A DNA stretch of 42,933 nucleotides from a virus, in the IMG/VR virus record IMGVR_UViG_3300021170_000005, positions 1 to 42,933 of that record. One strand, given 5' to 3'. Positions 28,580 through 37,355 of the stretch are shown here, piece by piece. The translations under genes and the position numbers were made by a program. Within the stretch, counting starts at the first letter, position 1; the number at the start of each line of letters is the position of its first letter. The notes beneath the pieces were generated by a model, which had not been told where the DNA came from, made no database searches, and saw only the letters and a program-made list of their open reading frames with translations.

Positions 28580-30981
28580 TCCGTGGTCGTGGTTATGCTT
28601 CTGCCCGCATTATGCTCATTGCTGACGGCGGTGCCGAAAGTGATGTTTCGACAGAACTTGCTATTTCAGGTGATCCAGAAATCAAACTTCGTAAACTGGC
28701 TTACAGCCAAGGTTTAGACTTTGAGAAATTTTGGCTCACCTGTCTTATTAAAGAAAAGATAACTAATAAGTCTGGTAAAGATGCAACTAAAAGGAATAGA
28801 GAATTACTTACAGATGAATACAAAAATATCCTTACAAATGAAATTCAGCAACTCGGAAGCTCGATTTTGGTCCCACTTGGTGAATTGGCCTTTCAATTCT
28901 GTACTGGATTATCGGGAATACGCAAGTTTCGTGGATCAATTTTACCATATAATAGCGTACCAATACGAAGAGTAATCCCTATTCTCGGCCCCCATCCATA
29001 CCTATATGAAGAACCTAAGCTCGAATTTATCTCAAGACTTGATTTCTCAAAAGTCAAACGTAATGAATTACTTGAAGGCCCAATACCTGAAATTGGCCAG
29101 TGTTGGGTGGCCCAAACGCCCGGACAAGTCAAAGGATATTTCAGAAGACAATTGGAGAAAAATCCTAATTTTGTGGTCTTTGATATCGAAACTTTCGCTA
29201 ATATTCCTACTTGTATATCTTTTTGTTTCGACGGCCTTGAATCTTGTTGTGTACCCATTCTCGACTATCACATTAATGAAGATGATCGGGTTTTGATGCT
29301 CCTGGTCGTGGCCGAGCTACTCCGAAGTGACATTCCGAAAGTCAACCAGAATGTGAAATTCGATTGGCGGAAACTTGAGAAGTGGGGACTGACAGTAAAG
29401 AATGTAGTTGGTGACACAATGATAGCAGCCAATTGTCTTTATTGTGAGTTTCCTAAAAACTTAGGATTCTTGACAAGTATCTACACAGACATGCCTTATT
29501 TTAAGGATGAGGGGAAAGATTATGATCCAAGCTTCTATGATCGGCAAAAATTATATATCTATAATGCTAAAGATAGCTTGGCTACACATCAAATTTATTC
29601 ACAACAACTGGAAGAAGTTAAAGAAACTAACACCGCCAACGTGTATAGAATGCAGATGGACATTCTACCCATCTACAAACAAATGGAAGATAACGGCATA
29701 CGAGTCGATAATCAACAACGGCGTAATCTTATCGGTAAATATGAGTCACTTTATGAAACCTACAAATACAAGCTCCAGCTCCTTGTCGGCCGAGAAATAA
29801 ATCCTCTTAGCTCTCTAGTTTGTCAGAGGTTAGTTTATGAAGAATTGGGCTATAAAGCTATACGTGGTACAAAACACACTTCTACTGGAAAACCTTCAGC
29901 AGATGAAGAATCACTTGAATTGCTTCTCTGGATGGGTAATTCACCATCATATAATTGCAGGGATATTCTCCGTACCATTATTGATTGTCGTAAGTTGCAT
30001 AAAGTTATTGAACTTCTTGTACCACCTCTTTATCCAGATGGGAAATTCCGTTGTGAATTCAACCTGGCGGGGACAGTAAATGGTCGTTCTTCGGCCGGTG
30101 AAACTACTGATTACATACTTTATCTACAGGATAATGGTGTAGTCAAGATGGGTAATCTTGGGCATTCTTTTCAAACAATAGGAAAGCATGGATTTGCGGT
30201 GGATGGAGAAACTTATGGAAAAGATATACGTAGTATGTTCGTGCCTTCTCCTGGTTATATATTTGTTGAAAATGATCTTAGCCAAGCAGAAGCTAGAGTG
30301 GATGCGGTATTATCCTCAGATTTTGACATATTACAACAATTTGATGGACCTATTGGTATACATAAACTTACTGGTAGCTGGGTATACGATTGTCCACCAT
30401 TGGAAATAAAAAAATCAATTCTTGTCAATGGTGAAGATCGCTACTATGTCTCGAAAACAGTCCGTCATGCCGGTGAACGAAATATGAAAGAAGATCGTTT
30501 AATGATGATGATTCACCAGCCAGTAATGGATTGTGCTAAGATTCTTAAGAAATTCCATGATAACCAACCAAACATTCGTGGTGTGTTCCATAAAGGAATA
30601 AGAGAACATATCATGAAAGAGAGAGTTTTGGTTGCTCCTAACGGCCGGCGACGTGACTTTTTTGGCCGTATTGATGAACATACGATTAATGAGGCAATCT
30701 CATTTCTACCCCAAGCCATTGTTACTGATTACCTTAAGCAGAGTCTAGTCAAAACATTCTCTGAGTGCCCTTATGCCCGCCCACTAATTGAGGCACATGA
30801 TGGATTTTTAGCAGAAGTACCAGAAGGGAAAGAAGAAGAATATGCTACAGTATTTAAAAAGAATGTGGAAGTACGAATTGATTTTCGGACTTGTAGTCTT
30901 AGTAGGGACTTTGATCTTGTTATACCTTGCGAGAGTACTATAGGAGAAAATTGGAAAGATATGGAAGAGATAAAAATATGA
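28576..30981 (+). CDS. Family A DNA polymerase fused to a UDG-like domain
   Basis: An 801-aa protein starting at TTG 28576 (TTGA overlap). Residues 1-150 follow the layout of family 4 uracil-DNA glycosylases (VPLGELAFQFCTG, GIRKFRGS, GPHP), but the N-terminal GEAPG motif is replaced by ADGGAES, so activity is doubtful. The 3'-5' exonuclease has D203/E205, D263 and Y329...D333. The polymerase has GTVNGRSS (499-506), motif A DLSQAEAR (567-574) and motif C HDG (741-743). Motif B is KTVRHAGERNM (627-637), lacking the usual Tyr. It probably replicates the genome; the next gene is translationally coupled. Confidence 0.9.
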   Translation: MIRGRGYASARIMLIADGGAESDVSTELAISGDPEIKLRKLAYSQGLDFEKFWLTCLIKEKITNKSGKDATKRNRELLTDEYKNILTNEIQQLGSSILVPLGELAFQFCTGLSGIRKFRGSILPYNSVPIRRVIPILGPHPYLYEEPKLEFISRLDFSKVKRNELLEGPIPEIGQCWVAQTPGQVKGYFRRQLEKNPNFVVFDIETFANIPTCISFCFDGLESCCVPILDYHINEDDRVLMLLVVAELLRSDIPKVNQNVKFDWRKLEKWGLTVKNVVGDTMIAANCLYCEFPKNLGFLTSIYTDMPYFKDEGKDYDPSFYDRQKLYIYNAKDSLATHQIYSQQLEEVKETNTANVYRMQMDILPIYKQMEDNGIRVDNQQRRNLIGKYESLYETYKYKLQLLVGREINPLSSLVCQRLVYEELGYKAIRGTKHTSTGKPSADEESLELLLWMGNSPSYNCRDILRTIIDCRKLHKVIELLVPPLYPDGKFRCEFNLAGTVNGRSSAGETTDYILYLQDNGVVKMGNLGHSFQTIGKHGFAVDGETYGKDIRSMFVPSPGYIFVENDLSQAEARVDAVLSSDFDILQQFDGPIGIHKLTGSWVYDCPPLEIKKSILVNGEDRYYVSKTVRHAGERNMKEDRLMMMIHQPVMDCAKILKKFHDNQPNIRGVFHKGIREHIMKERVLVAPNGRRRDFFGRIDEHTINEAISFLPQAIVTDYLKQSLVKTFSECPYARPLIEAHDGFLAEVPEGKEEEYATVFKKNVEVRIDFRTCSLSRDFDLVIPCESTIGENWKDMEEIKI

Positions 30982-31343
30982 AAAAGAAAGAGAAAAAAAT
31001 GAAAGAAGCTAGATTTAGAAATATGGATAAAGGAATGCCTATAGAAGTTAGAGAGCAATTAGATAATGTTATGCCCGAAGGCCAGGGCAAAAGAGATACT
31101 AAACGCCCACGACATGACCTAATTCCAATAGAATTTATAGATGAACTTGCTTCTATTTTTGAAGAAGGTTTAACTAAATATGGGGATTCCTGGAAGAAAG
31201 GTGGGGATGACTTCCTAATAGATTGTCTCAATCATGCTTCCAACCATCTTCATCTTTATATGAGTGGGGATAGGACCGAGAACCATCTAGCTAAAGTAGC
31301 TTGGAATAGTTTGGCAGTTAGGTGGTTTCATGCAATTAGGTAA
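30978..31343 (+). CDS. dATP/dGTP pyrophosphohydrolase-like protein (DUF5664-like)
   Basis: Start ATG 30978 overlaps the polymerase stop (ATGA); 121 aa. After a lysine-rich start, RHDLIPIEFIDELASIFEEG, then KYGDSWKKGG, CLNHASNHLHLYMSG and HLAKVAWNSLAVRW follow the all-alpha MazG-like pattern of phage dATP/dGTP diphosphohydrolases. It would hydrolyse dNTPs to monophosphates. No PurZ-like gene is present, so a 2-aminoadenine genome is not supported. Confidence 0.8.
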   Translation: MKKKEKKMKEARFRNMDKGMPIEVREQLDNVMPEGQGKRDTKRPRHDLIPIEFIDELASIFEEGLTKYGDSWKKGGDDFLIDCLNHASNHLHLYMSGDRTENHLAKVAWNSLAVRWFHAIR

Positions 31344-31491
31344 ATGTTCTCTTTGTAATTATACAAATGAATCTGAAACAGCTTTTTGTTCCCAATCTAA
31401 ATGTCCATTAATGGCTCCTAATGAACAACAAGATAATCAATCGTCCCCCTTTCCAACCACTTCACTTTCGATACGGGGGGTTTCAGGATAA
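31330..31491 (+). CDS. 53-aa zinc mini-protein
   Basis: ATG 31330, 14 bases inside the preceding gene. CSLC (6-9) and C20/C25 form a zinc site; the tail is Ser/Thr/Pro-rich. It overlaps the next gene by 71 bp in another frame, so one of the two is less certain. Function unknown. Confidence 0.55.
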   Translation: MQLGKCSLCNYTNESETAFCSQSKCPLMAPNEQQDNQSSPFPTTSLSIRGVSG

Positions 31492-31630
31492 TACTTTTAA
31501 CTGTATAGATTGTCATCTTCCATTTACTTCTCCTTCAGCTCACGCCAAAAGGTGTCCTAAATGTAAAAAGGCATTTCTAAAGAACTACATGAAACAATAT
31601 CATTTAAAGCACCCAAAGGCAAAAAGGTGA
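31421..31630 (+). CDS. 69-aa zinc-finger protein
   Basis: CIDC (28-31) and CPKC (45-48) form a zinc ribbon, followed by a basic tail (KKAFLKNYMKQYHLKHPKAK). The stop overlaps the GTG of the next gene (GTGA), which fits the operon. It probably binds nucleic acid. The ATG lacks a good ribosome site. Confidence 0.7.
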   Translation: MNNKIINRPPFQPLHFRYGGFQDNTFNCIDCHLPFTSPSAHAKRCPKCKKAFLKNYMKQYHLKHPKAKR

Positions 31631-32820
31631 CTTTTGTTGAGCATTTTCTCAAACACACTGAAAATTATGAATCTCCTACTTCTTTTTGGCGATGGGCGGC
31701 ATATACCACCATAGCGGCGGCCCTGAGAGACAGATGTTATCGCAAAATGGGTGATAGCTATCTTTATCCTAATTTCTACACTCTGCTAGTTGCAGACAGT
31801 GGCCAGCATAGGAAAGGTGAGCCGGTCAAACTTTGCGAAAGATTACTTACAAAATCAAAAGCCACGAAAGTTATATCTGGTCGTGCTTCGATACAGGGGA
31901 TATTAGATGAGTTGGGTAGAGGAGAAACAGACAAAGCTACTGGAGAACTTATTACTGGAGGCAGTGCAATCTTTTCTGCGCCAGAGCTTTCCGCTGGAAT
32001 TGTCAACGACCCTGAAAGTATCAAAATTCTTACAGACGTATATGAATTTAAAGACGAATATACTAGTAGACTTAGAGGTTCGGGTGTATTCAAAATCAAA
32101 TCAGTCTGTCTCTCGATGATAGCGGCAAGTAATGAGGCACTTCTCATAGATGTTTATGATGATAAAGCTAAACATGGCGGCTTGCTTGCTAGAACTTTTT
32201 TAGTTAAAGCTAATGAATTTCGTCCGGGCAACTCTCTGCTTCAAATTAAAGACACTACACAAGCAGAAAGTTTAGAAGGCTTAGTTGATCATCTTACACA
32301 AATAGCCCGCTTGAGAGGGGAGTTTAAATTTGACAAAAAAGCTGAAGATGCTTATGATGAATGGTATCATCCTTTCAGAAAAAGTTATGAACACAAACCC
32401 GATCGCAGTGGGATTTCTGCTAGGATACATACTTCTATTCTTAAACTCGCTATGGTCATATGTATTGATTATACACTTGCTCTTGAAGTTAAAGAATGTC
32501 ATATTATTGAAGCTATAGATCAGTGTATGTTATTGCTTCCCAACTATCAGAGTCTAATTATGAGTACAGGAAAATCAACAGTAAGTGAAGTCGCAGCAGT
32601 TTTGATAGAAGATATTTGGAGAGCTAAAGGAAAATGCTTAACGAAAAGAGAGTTTTTAGGAAGACATTTTCATATGTTTGATCTCGAAGTGACAGATAAA
32701 TGTGTTGCGACGCTTGAACAAGCCGGATTGATTACAAGTTATGTAAATGGCAATGAGGTAAGTTATATGGTAACTAAGAAATGTGAAGAGGTTTTTAATT
32801 TGAAAGAGGAGACTAAATGA
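31627..32820 (+). CDS. DUF3987-like replicative ATPase/helicase candidate
   Basis: A 397-aa protein starting at GTG 31627. FWRWAAYTTIAAALRDRCYR near residue 22 and YPNFYTLLVADSGQHRKGEP are in the style of DUF3987 phage proteins, whose Walker A-like loop is here ADSGQHRKGE (no GKT/S). LLARTFLVKANEFRPGN and a helical C-terminus follow. Such proteins may be primase/helicase partners. ATP binding is unproven because the loop is non-standard. Confidence 0.82.
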   Translation: MTFVEHFLKHTENYESPTSFWRWAAYTTIAAALRDRCYRKMGDSYLYPNFYTLLVADSGQHRKGEPVKLCERLLTKSKATKVISGRASIQGILDELGRGETDKATGELITGGSAIFSAPELSAGIVNDPESIKILTDVYEFKDEYTSRLRGSGVFKIKSVCLSMIAASNEALLIDVYDDKAKHGGLLARTFLVKANEFRPGNSLLQIKDTTQAESLEGLVDHLTQIARLRGEFKFDKKAEDAYDEWYHPFRKSYEHKPDRSGISARIHTSILKLAMVICIDYTLALEVKECHIIEAIDQCMLLLPNYQSLIMSTGKSTVSEVAAVLIEDIWRAKGKCLTKREFLGRHFHMFDLEVTDKCVATLEQAGLITSYVNGNEVSYMVTKKCEEVFNLKEETK

Positions 32821-33248
32821 CTGGGAAAGAATTTGATAAATTATATGATAGAATAGGGTTTATTTCAAATCAGTTAGGTGTTTTAGTAGAATATGCACGA
32901 ATAGCAGACACTCGGGGCCGTGCAGTTGCTGAGATGTGGGAGAAGATGAAACAAAAATCTAAAGAAACTAACTTTGATCCTAATAAATGGTATGAAGAAA
33001 CAAAAACTAAACCAATAACTTTAGATGTTCGATCCTACGACTGGTGGCGACTTGAAAATGGAGCTTATGCGAAAGTCTACAAAACTCAACTACAAGGTGA
33101 GATTTATCAAGAAGATGGAAAAATGCTTCAATATGCAGATTGGAATCCACTTTCTTTAGTTTCTATGGATAGATTAGATGGAAAGTGGAATCTTAAAAAT
33201 CGCAAATCCGGTGACAATCCAGCAGGATGGCCAGATTGGTGCAAGTGA
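32817..33248 (+). CDS. 143-aa protein, last early gene
   Basis: ATGA overlap with the upstream gene. A helical N-terminus (EFDKLYDRIGFISNQLGVLV) is followed by a tryptophan-rich, strand-like half (YDWWRLENGAYAKVYKTQ; GWPDWCK at the end). No family is recognised. Its stop (TGA 33246-33248) directly abuts the stop of the convergent late operon. Confidence 0.78.
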   Translation: MTGKEFDKLYDRIGFISNQLGVLVEYARIADTRGRAVAEMWEKMKQKSKETNFDPNKWYEETKTKPITLDVRSYDWWRLENGAYAKVYKTQLQGEIYQEDGKMLQYADWNPLSLVSMDRLDGKWNLKNRKSGDNPAGWPDWCK

Positions 33249-34010
33249 CTAGTAGTTCAATCTATCAATGATAGTTTGTATTCGTGGATCTATAGAAGCT
33301 GGGGTAGCATTGTATTCAGCTAATCCAGCTTTTCCTCCTCTTATAACTCCACGAATTGCAGGAACAGTAATTCCGGCCGCGGCCCCAATATGACCACCTA
33401 GTTCAGAATCCCCCACTATCCCACCTATTGCTTGTCCAGCATATTTACCCACAATAGCTTTTAGAAGTGTTGCTCCTCCTGGAACATTAGAAAGAGCTTT
33501 AGCAATATATCCAAAACCTGTAGGACTTGGGGCAGCTAACTCTTGATAAGCTCCTTTAACTGCACCTTTTGCTACGGCCCCCACTGGGCCAGTAACTACA
33601 TCTTTTACTCCTTTACCAGTTTGAGCAAGATTAGCTAGAGTTCCTAAGGGATCTTTTACAAAAGCCTCTTCAGGATTATTAAAGAACTTCCCAATACTAT
33701 CAATTAAACTCTGAATTTCTTGTCCAGGATGTAATGTTGCAGCTGATTTAAATTCTGGACTTTGATCTTGTGGTCCTTTTGATGGATCAATTGGGGGAAG
33801 TGTTTGAGTTTGCCCAATACCACTTCGCTGTGGTAAGCTTAATATAAGTCTTATAGCCGATTCGGGAAGATTAGAAATACCTTCTTTAAGTAGACTTGGA
33901 CTAGAATTTTGAGAACTAGATTGACTTGGATTACTATCTAAAGTATACCCTTGTGGAAGTGTAGGATTTTGATCTAATTGGTATCCTGGAGGAAGTGAAG
34001 GAGTACTCAT
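33249..34010 (-). CDS. Putative DNA-ejection (internal virion) protein A
   Basis: A 253-aa protein. The N-terminus carries two copies of PxGYxLDxNP (PPGYQLDQNP, PQGYTLDSNP), a motif I associate with podovirus internal proteins. Later stretches are glycine/alanine-rich and could insert into membrane (AIVGKYAGQAIGGIVGD; GAAAGITVPAIRGVIRGG). It is the last gene of the late operon. The role is inferred from motif and place. Confidence 0.8.
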   Translation of the reverse strand: MSTPSLPPGYQLDQNPTLPQGYTLDSNPSQSSSQNSSPSLLKEGISNLPESAIRLILSLPQRSGIGQTQTLPPIDPSKGPQDQSPEFKSAATLHPGQEIQSLIDSIGKFFNNPEEAFVKDPLGTLANLAQTGKGVKDVVTGPVGAVAKGAVKGAYQELAAPSPTGFGYIAKALSNVPGGATLLKAIVGKYAGQAIGGIVGDSELGGHIGAAAGITVPAIRGVIRGGKAGLAEYNATPASIDPRIQTIIDRLNY

Positions 34011-35494
34011 TGTGCCACCGGCTGTGCTACTATTGGATTTCCAGTTTGTATATCAAACCATTTTTGTCCATCATTAGAACCTATCTTATGTCCATTAGGT
34101 CCAGTTGCAGTTTGTTTGTAAGCCGCAGGCGTATTTTGTCCACCAAAATCTACAATCCCTCTTTTCTGTAAAGCTACATTAAGTCTATCTGGATTTACAC
34201 CTTGAGTTCCGGTACGAAGTTGTTGGTTAATTAGGGCAGCTTTGTCATTGATATTCTTTGTATTCATTGCTACTGTATTTTTAGGATCAACAAGTCCAGA
34301 AAGTTGTCTTGCAATATTCTGGTCACTCTGTCTTTGTGATCCCTCAAGAGTAGGAATAAACTTCCCGACAGTAGTTCCTAATCCCTCAATAGCTGCATGT
34401 GCTGGACTTCCGGGAGTAAGGCCATTTGCATCAGTTCCGGGCATTGGACTATGTACACCAAATGGCCCCATTCCCATATTTTTATTCCCAGCGGCCGTAG
34501 AACCAGGAGAATCCAAGGAGTACTTTTGTGCTGCATCTCTAGCTTGTGATAGAATACCTTGAACAGCAGAAGCATTGGCAAGAGTGGATCTATATGTTTT
34601 AAAAACTTCTCCTGTTGGTACTGTTTCTCCATTTGCGACCGCATAGTTAGTAACTAGTTGCTTATCATCTTTTGACATTTTATCAGGATCAGTAGTTCCA
34701 TCATAGATACCATCTAGGAGAGTTTTGGCTTTTTGTGCTACTGAACCATCACCAGGATCTAGTCCTAGTTGGTGCATTAAGGCTATACCTTTAAGATGGT
34801 AAGCTCCAGTTATATTAGCTCTACTATTTTCTCCAGCTTGTCTAATTGTTTCTCTTCTATCATCTCTATCCTCTCGCATATTTGCAAGAAGTTGTGCTTG
34901 TTGGTTTTTTCTATCATCTTCTTCTTTCTGGGCCACCTGAAATCTATTAAATACATCAGTTCCAGGTTGACTTAAAGCTGCTTGTGCCTGACCTGTGCCA
35001 GTTCCTAATGCAGTAGCTCGTGCTTCTCCTTGTTTTTCAACATTTATTGAATCTAAAATCTGTTGTTGTGTAGGTTGTCCAGTACTTGCAGGTTGTTGAC
35101 TAGATCCACCACCTTTAATACCAAAAGGATCACTAGGATCACCATAAGTGCCTGCATTTATCATTCCTACAGCTTTATCTGGATCAACCCCAGATCTAAT
35201 TAATTCTCTAATTTGTTTAGCTCTTTCAATGCGATTCATTTCAAGCTGAGCTTGTAACATAGGCATAGATACATTTTTCATGTAATCTTGTCTATCTTCA
35301 TGTTCTTGTTGAGCTAATGTGTCGGCCCGGTTATAATGGGCTTCTTCCATTTTCGTACGTGCTAAGTTTTCAGCAGTACGTTGTTTTATTTCTTCAAGTC
35401 TTTGTGCTCGATCAGCACTTTCCCCTTGTTGCCTTGATGTCGCAATCATCGCTTGGATGATAGGATTGATTAAACCTGGAACGTCTTCTAGCAT
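34007..35494 (-). CDS. Putative DNA-ejection protein B
   Basis: A 495-aa, mostly helical, charged and glutamine-rich protein with an ATG at 35494 behind a strong AGGAGA. The N-terminal 120 residues are coiled-coil-like (ESADRAQRLEEIKQRTAENL). The middle has repeated disordered stretches and the C-terminus a small strand region (KWFDIQTGNPIVAQP). Size and position match the middle protein of the ejectosome trio of podoviruses. Confidence 0.8.
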   Translation of the reverse strand: MLEDVPGLINPIIQAMIATSRQQGESADRAQRLEEIKQRTAENLARTKMEEAHYNRADTLAQQEHEDRQDYMKNVSMPMLQAQLEMNRIERAKQIRELIRSGVDPDKAVGMINAGTYGDPSDPFGIKGGGSSQQPASTGQPTQQQILDSINVEKQGEARATALGTGTGQAQAALSQPGTDVFNRFQVAQKEEDDRKNQQAQLLANMREDRDDRRETIRQAGENSRANITGAYHLKGIALMHQLGLDPGDGSVAQKAKTLLDGIYDGTTDPDKMSKDDKQLVTNYAVANGETVPTGEVFKTYRSTLANASAVQGILSQARDAAQKYSLDSPGSTAAGNKNMGMGPFGVHSPMPGTDANGLTPGSPAHAAIEGLGTTVGKFIPTLEGSQRQSDQNIARQLSGLVDPKNTVAMNTKNINDKAALINQQLRTGTQGVNPDRLNVALQKRGIVDFGGQNTPAAYKQTATGPNGHKIGSNDGQKWFDIQTGNPIVAQPVAQ

Positions 35495-35503
35495 CAGAAT
35501 CTC

Positions 35504-36250
35504 CTAATATTGACCTACTGTTGTAGGACCACTAACAGCTCCGAGAGAAGGAAGAGTCCCGCCAGTTACAGGGGAATTAGAATTTCCAAAAGCATTTGGT
35601 CCAAAACCTACAGAAGCAAGAATAGTATTGAGATTACTTCCTGTCCCACTTCCATTAGGTGCAGCTAATCCTCCACCTAATCCCGCAAAAAGTCCAGCTA
35701 ATCCACCACCAGGAGTAGAAGTAGTTTGTTGTTGTTGCCCAGTGCCAGTATTTGTAGAACTTGAGGTTCCAGTAGTAGAAACTCCAGTAGGTAATGCACT
35801 GAATGCCCCTTGAAGTTGTGCAATGTTCTGTTGTTGTAGTTGTCTTTGAAGAAGTGGAATACTAGAAAGTAGTTGCTGGCTTTGATTTAACTGATTCTCA
35901 GTATTCATAGTATTAGCCGTAGCTGCATCAGGCGAGTTAGCTAATCCTCTACTGGCTAATACATTATTCAAAGTATTTGTTTGTGCCTGCCCCGCCTGGT
36001 TGATATTTTGCAGGCCGCCCGCAGTATACTGATTAAGTAGATTTCCAGTATTGTTGGCCATTGTTTCGGCTTGGCCGCCAAACATATTGGCGAGTGATTG
36101 TTGAAGTGGAGACAAATTTGGGGTAGTTGATCCACTTTGATTACTATTAGACGCATTACTAAAACTACTATTTGTGTTAGTTTGTTTAGTAGATCCTCCT
36201 CCAAACAAACCTGCAAGTCCGCTTACAATAGGCAATATAAAAGATGCCAT
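35504..36250 (-). CDS. Putative DNA-ejection protein C
   Basis: A 248-aa protein starting with a short hydrophobic, glycine-rich segment (MASFILPIVSGLAGLFGGGS). The rest is Asn/Gln/Ser/Thr/Gly-rich, including GGGLAGLFAGLGGGLAAPNG, a second membrane-active-type stretch. Low-complexity sequence of this kind fits small ejected proteins that enter the cell envelope. It ends nine bases from the next gene. Confidence 0.78.
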   Translation of the reverse strand: MASFILPIVSGLAGLFGGGSTKQTNTNSSFSNASNSNQSGSTTPNLSPLQQSLANMFGGQAETMANNTGNLLNQYTAGGLQNINQAGQAQTNTLNNVLASRGLANSPDAATANTMNTENQLNQSQQLLSSIPLLQRQLQQQNIAQLQGAFSALPTGVSTTGTSSSTNTGTGQQQQTTSTPGGGLAGLFAGLGGGLAAPNGSGTGSNLNTILASVGFGPNAFGNSNSPVTGGTLPSLGAVSGPTTVGQY

Positions 36251-36254
36251 ATTC

Positions 36255-37355
36255 TCAACACTCCTTAACTATCCATCCTCCAGCTTGAGCTGATCTATTT
36301 AGAGGTAACTCTATAACCATTTGAGGTATACGAATATGAGCATTAGAAGGGGCATAAGCATGTTCAATAACTAATTGAGGTGCCCGTATATTAGCAGTTG
36401 TAGGTTTATGAGAAGATTCAACTAAAGTCTGACTTATACGTCTATTGGGATTGGGTGCTAGTGTAGCATGTCCAGAAAATCCGGAGCCAGTACCCGAAGA
36501 AATACTAAGAGTGATAGTTCCTGTATTTGAATCTCCAAGATAATTTGGACTAATTGGGAATATACTTGTTATTTGTCCTGATGCTCCTATAGTAAATCCT
36601 AAGGTAGCATCTCCAGAACTTGGAGAAAGCGTGTTACCTCCTAAGTACCCACTTCCTGGATTATCTATTATTAAACTCCAGAGATTTCCTGGGTATACCA
36701 AAGAAGTACTATACCCACCTACATAAGTTTCTCCAACTCCACAGGGGCCACTTCCGTTAGGTTGTGACCAAGTTACTAAACTACCTGCAAAACTATTGGA
36801 TTGAAAACTTGTATCAAGATAAAAATTACTAATTCCTTGAGTTCCTGAGCAGAGTTGGAATCCATCAACATATATAGAAAACTCAGCTGATAAGAAATTT
36901 ACACTTCCTATATGAGTAGTAAATAACTTAATCCCTACTTGAAAGAAATACCATACATTTTGTTGCATGATAAATGGATAAGGATTAACTAATGATCCAC
37001 TGTTGAATACGAGTACATTGGGACTGCCCGCAACATAGCAAGAAAGTGTATTATCGTTTTCTACCTTTAGTATAGCTGTGGCAGTTTGCTGGCCATTAAT
37101 AAGAGTACCTACTGACTGGAAAATAGTTCCACTCTGTGAGAATCCCGTATTCTGCCAAGCAAACCAAGCGGTGAAATTAGATACTCCTGTAGTAAGAGCA
37201 GCATTAAGATTACCTACAAACTGAAGCCAGTTATGGGGAGAAAATGCACCATCATTAGAGTAAGGTTCTACAGTTGCAGAATTTCCACTAAAACCTGGGG
37301 GGAATCCTGGCCCTGGAGCGGTTCCAACTATAGAATCATAAAAATAAAGACTCAT
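36255..37355 (-). CDS. Putative LamG/ConA-like fibre protein with C-terminal repeats
   Basis: A 366-aa beta-rich protein. The first 220 residues look like a jelly-roll lectin domain (WYFFQVGIKLF; AEFSIYVDGFQLCSG). Then a GSGYLGGNTLS block and, at the end, short repeats with PQLVIE and PQMVIE. The latter repeat form is common in tail proteins. It may bind host surface glycans. It overlaps its neighbour by four bases and may be a paralogue of it. Confidence 0.78.
   Translation of the reverse strand: MSLYFYDSIVGTAPGPGFPPGFSGNSATVEPYSNDGAFSPHNWLQFVGNLNAALTTGVSNFTAWFAWQNTGFSQSGTIFQSVGTLINGQQTATAILKVENDNTLSCYVAGSPNVLVFNSGSLVNPYPFIMQQNVWYFFQVGIKLFTTHIGSVNFLSAEFSIYVDGFQLCSGTQGISNFYLDTSFQSNSFAGSLVTWSQPNGSGPCGVGETYVGGYSTSLVYPGNLWSLIIDNPGSGYLGGNTLSPSSGDATLGFTIGASGQITSIFPISPNYLGDSNTGTITLSISSGTGSGFSGHATLAPNPNRRISQTLVESSHKPTTANIRAPQLVIEHAYAPSNAHIRIPQMVIELPLNRSAQAGGWIVKEC

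Noticed and set aside
28893-29258. 121-codon minus-strand frame inside the polymerase gene
   Set aside because: Lies within the UDG-like and exonuclease coding region, has no promoter or ribosome site and no recognisable motif.
30978-31343. Possible 2-aminoadenine (Z) genome system because of the dNTP pyrophosphohydrolase next to a family A polymerase
   Set aside because: No PurZ-like adenylosuccinate synthetase or DatZ-type HD protein is present, so the gene alone does not support base Z.
31776-32147. 123-codon minus-strand frame inside the DUF3987-like gene
   Set aside because: Complement of a conserved protein region; no translation signals.
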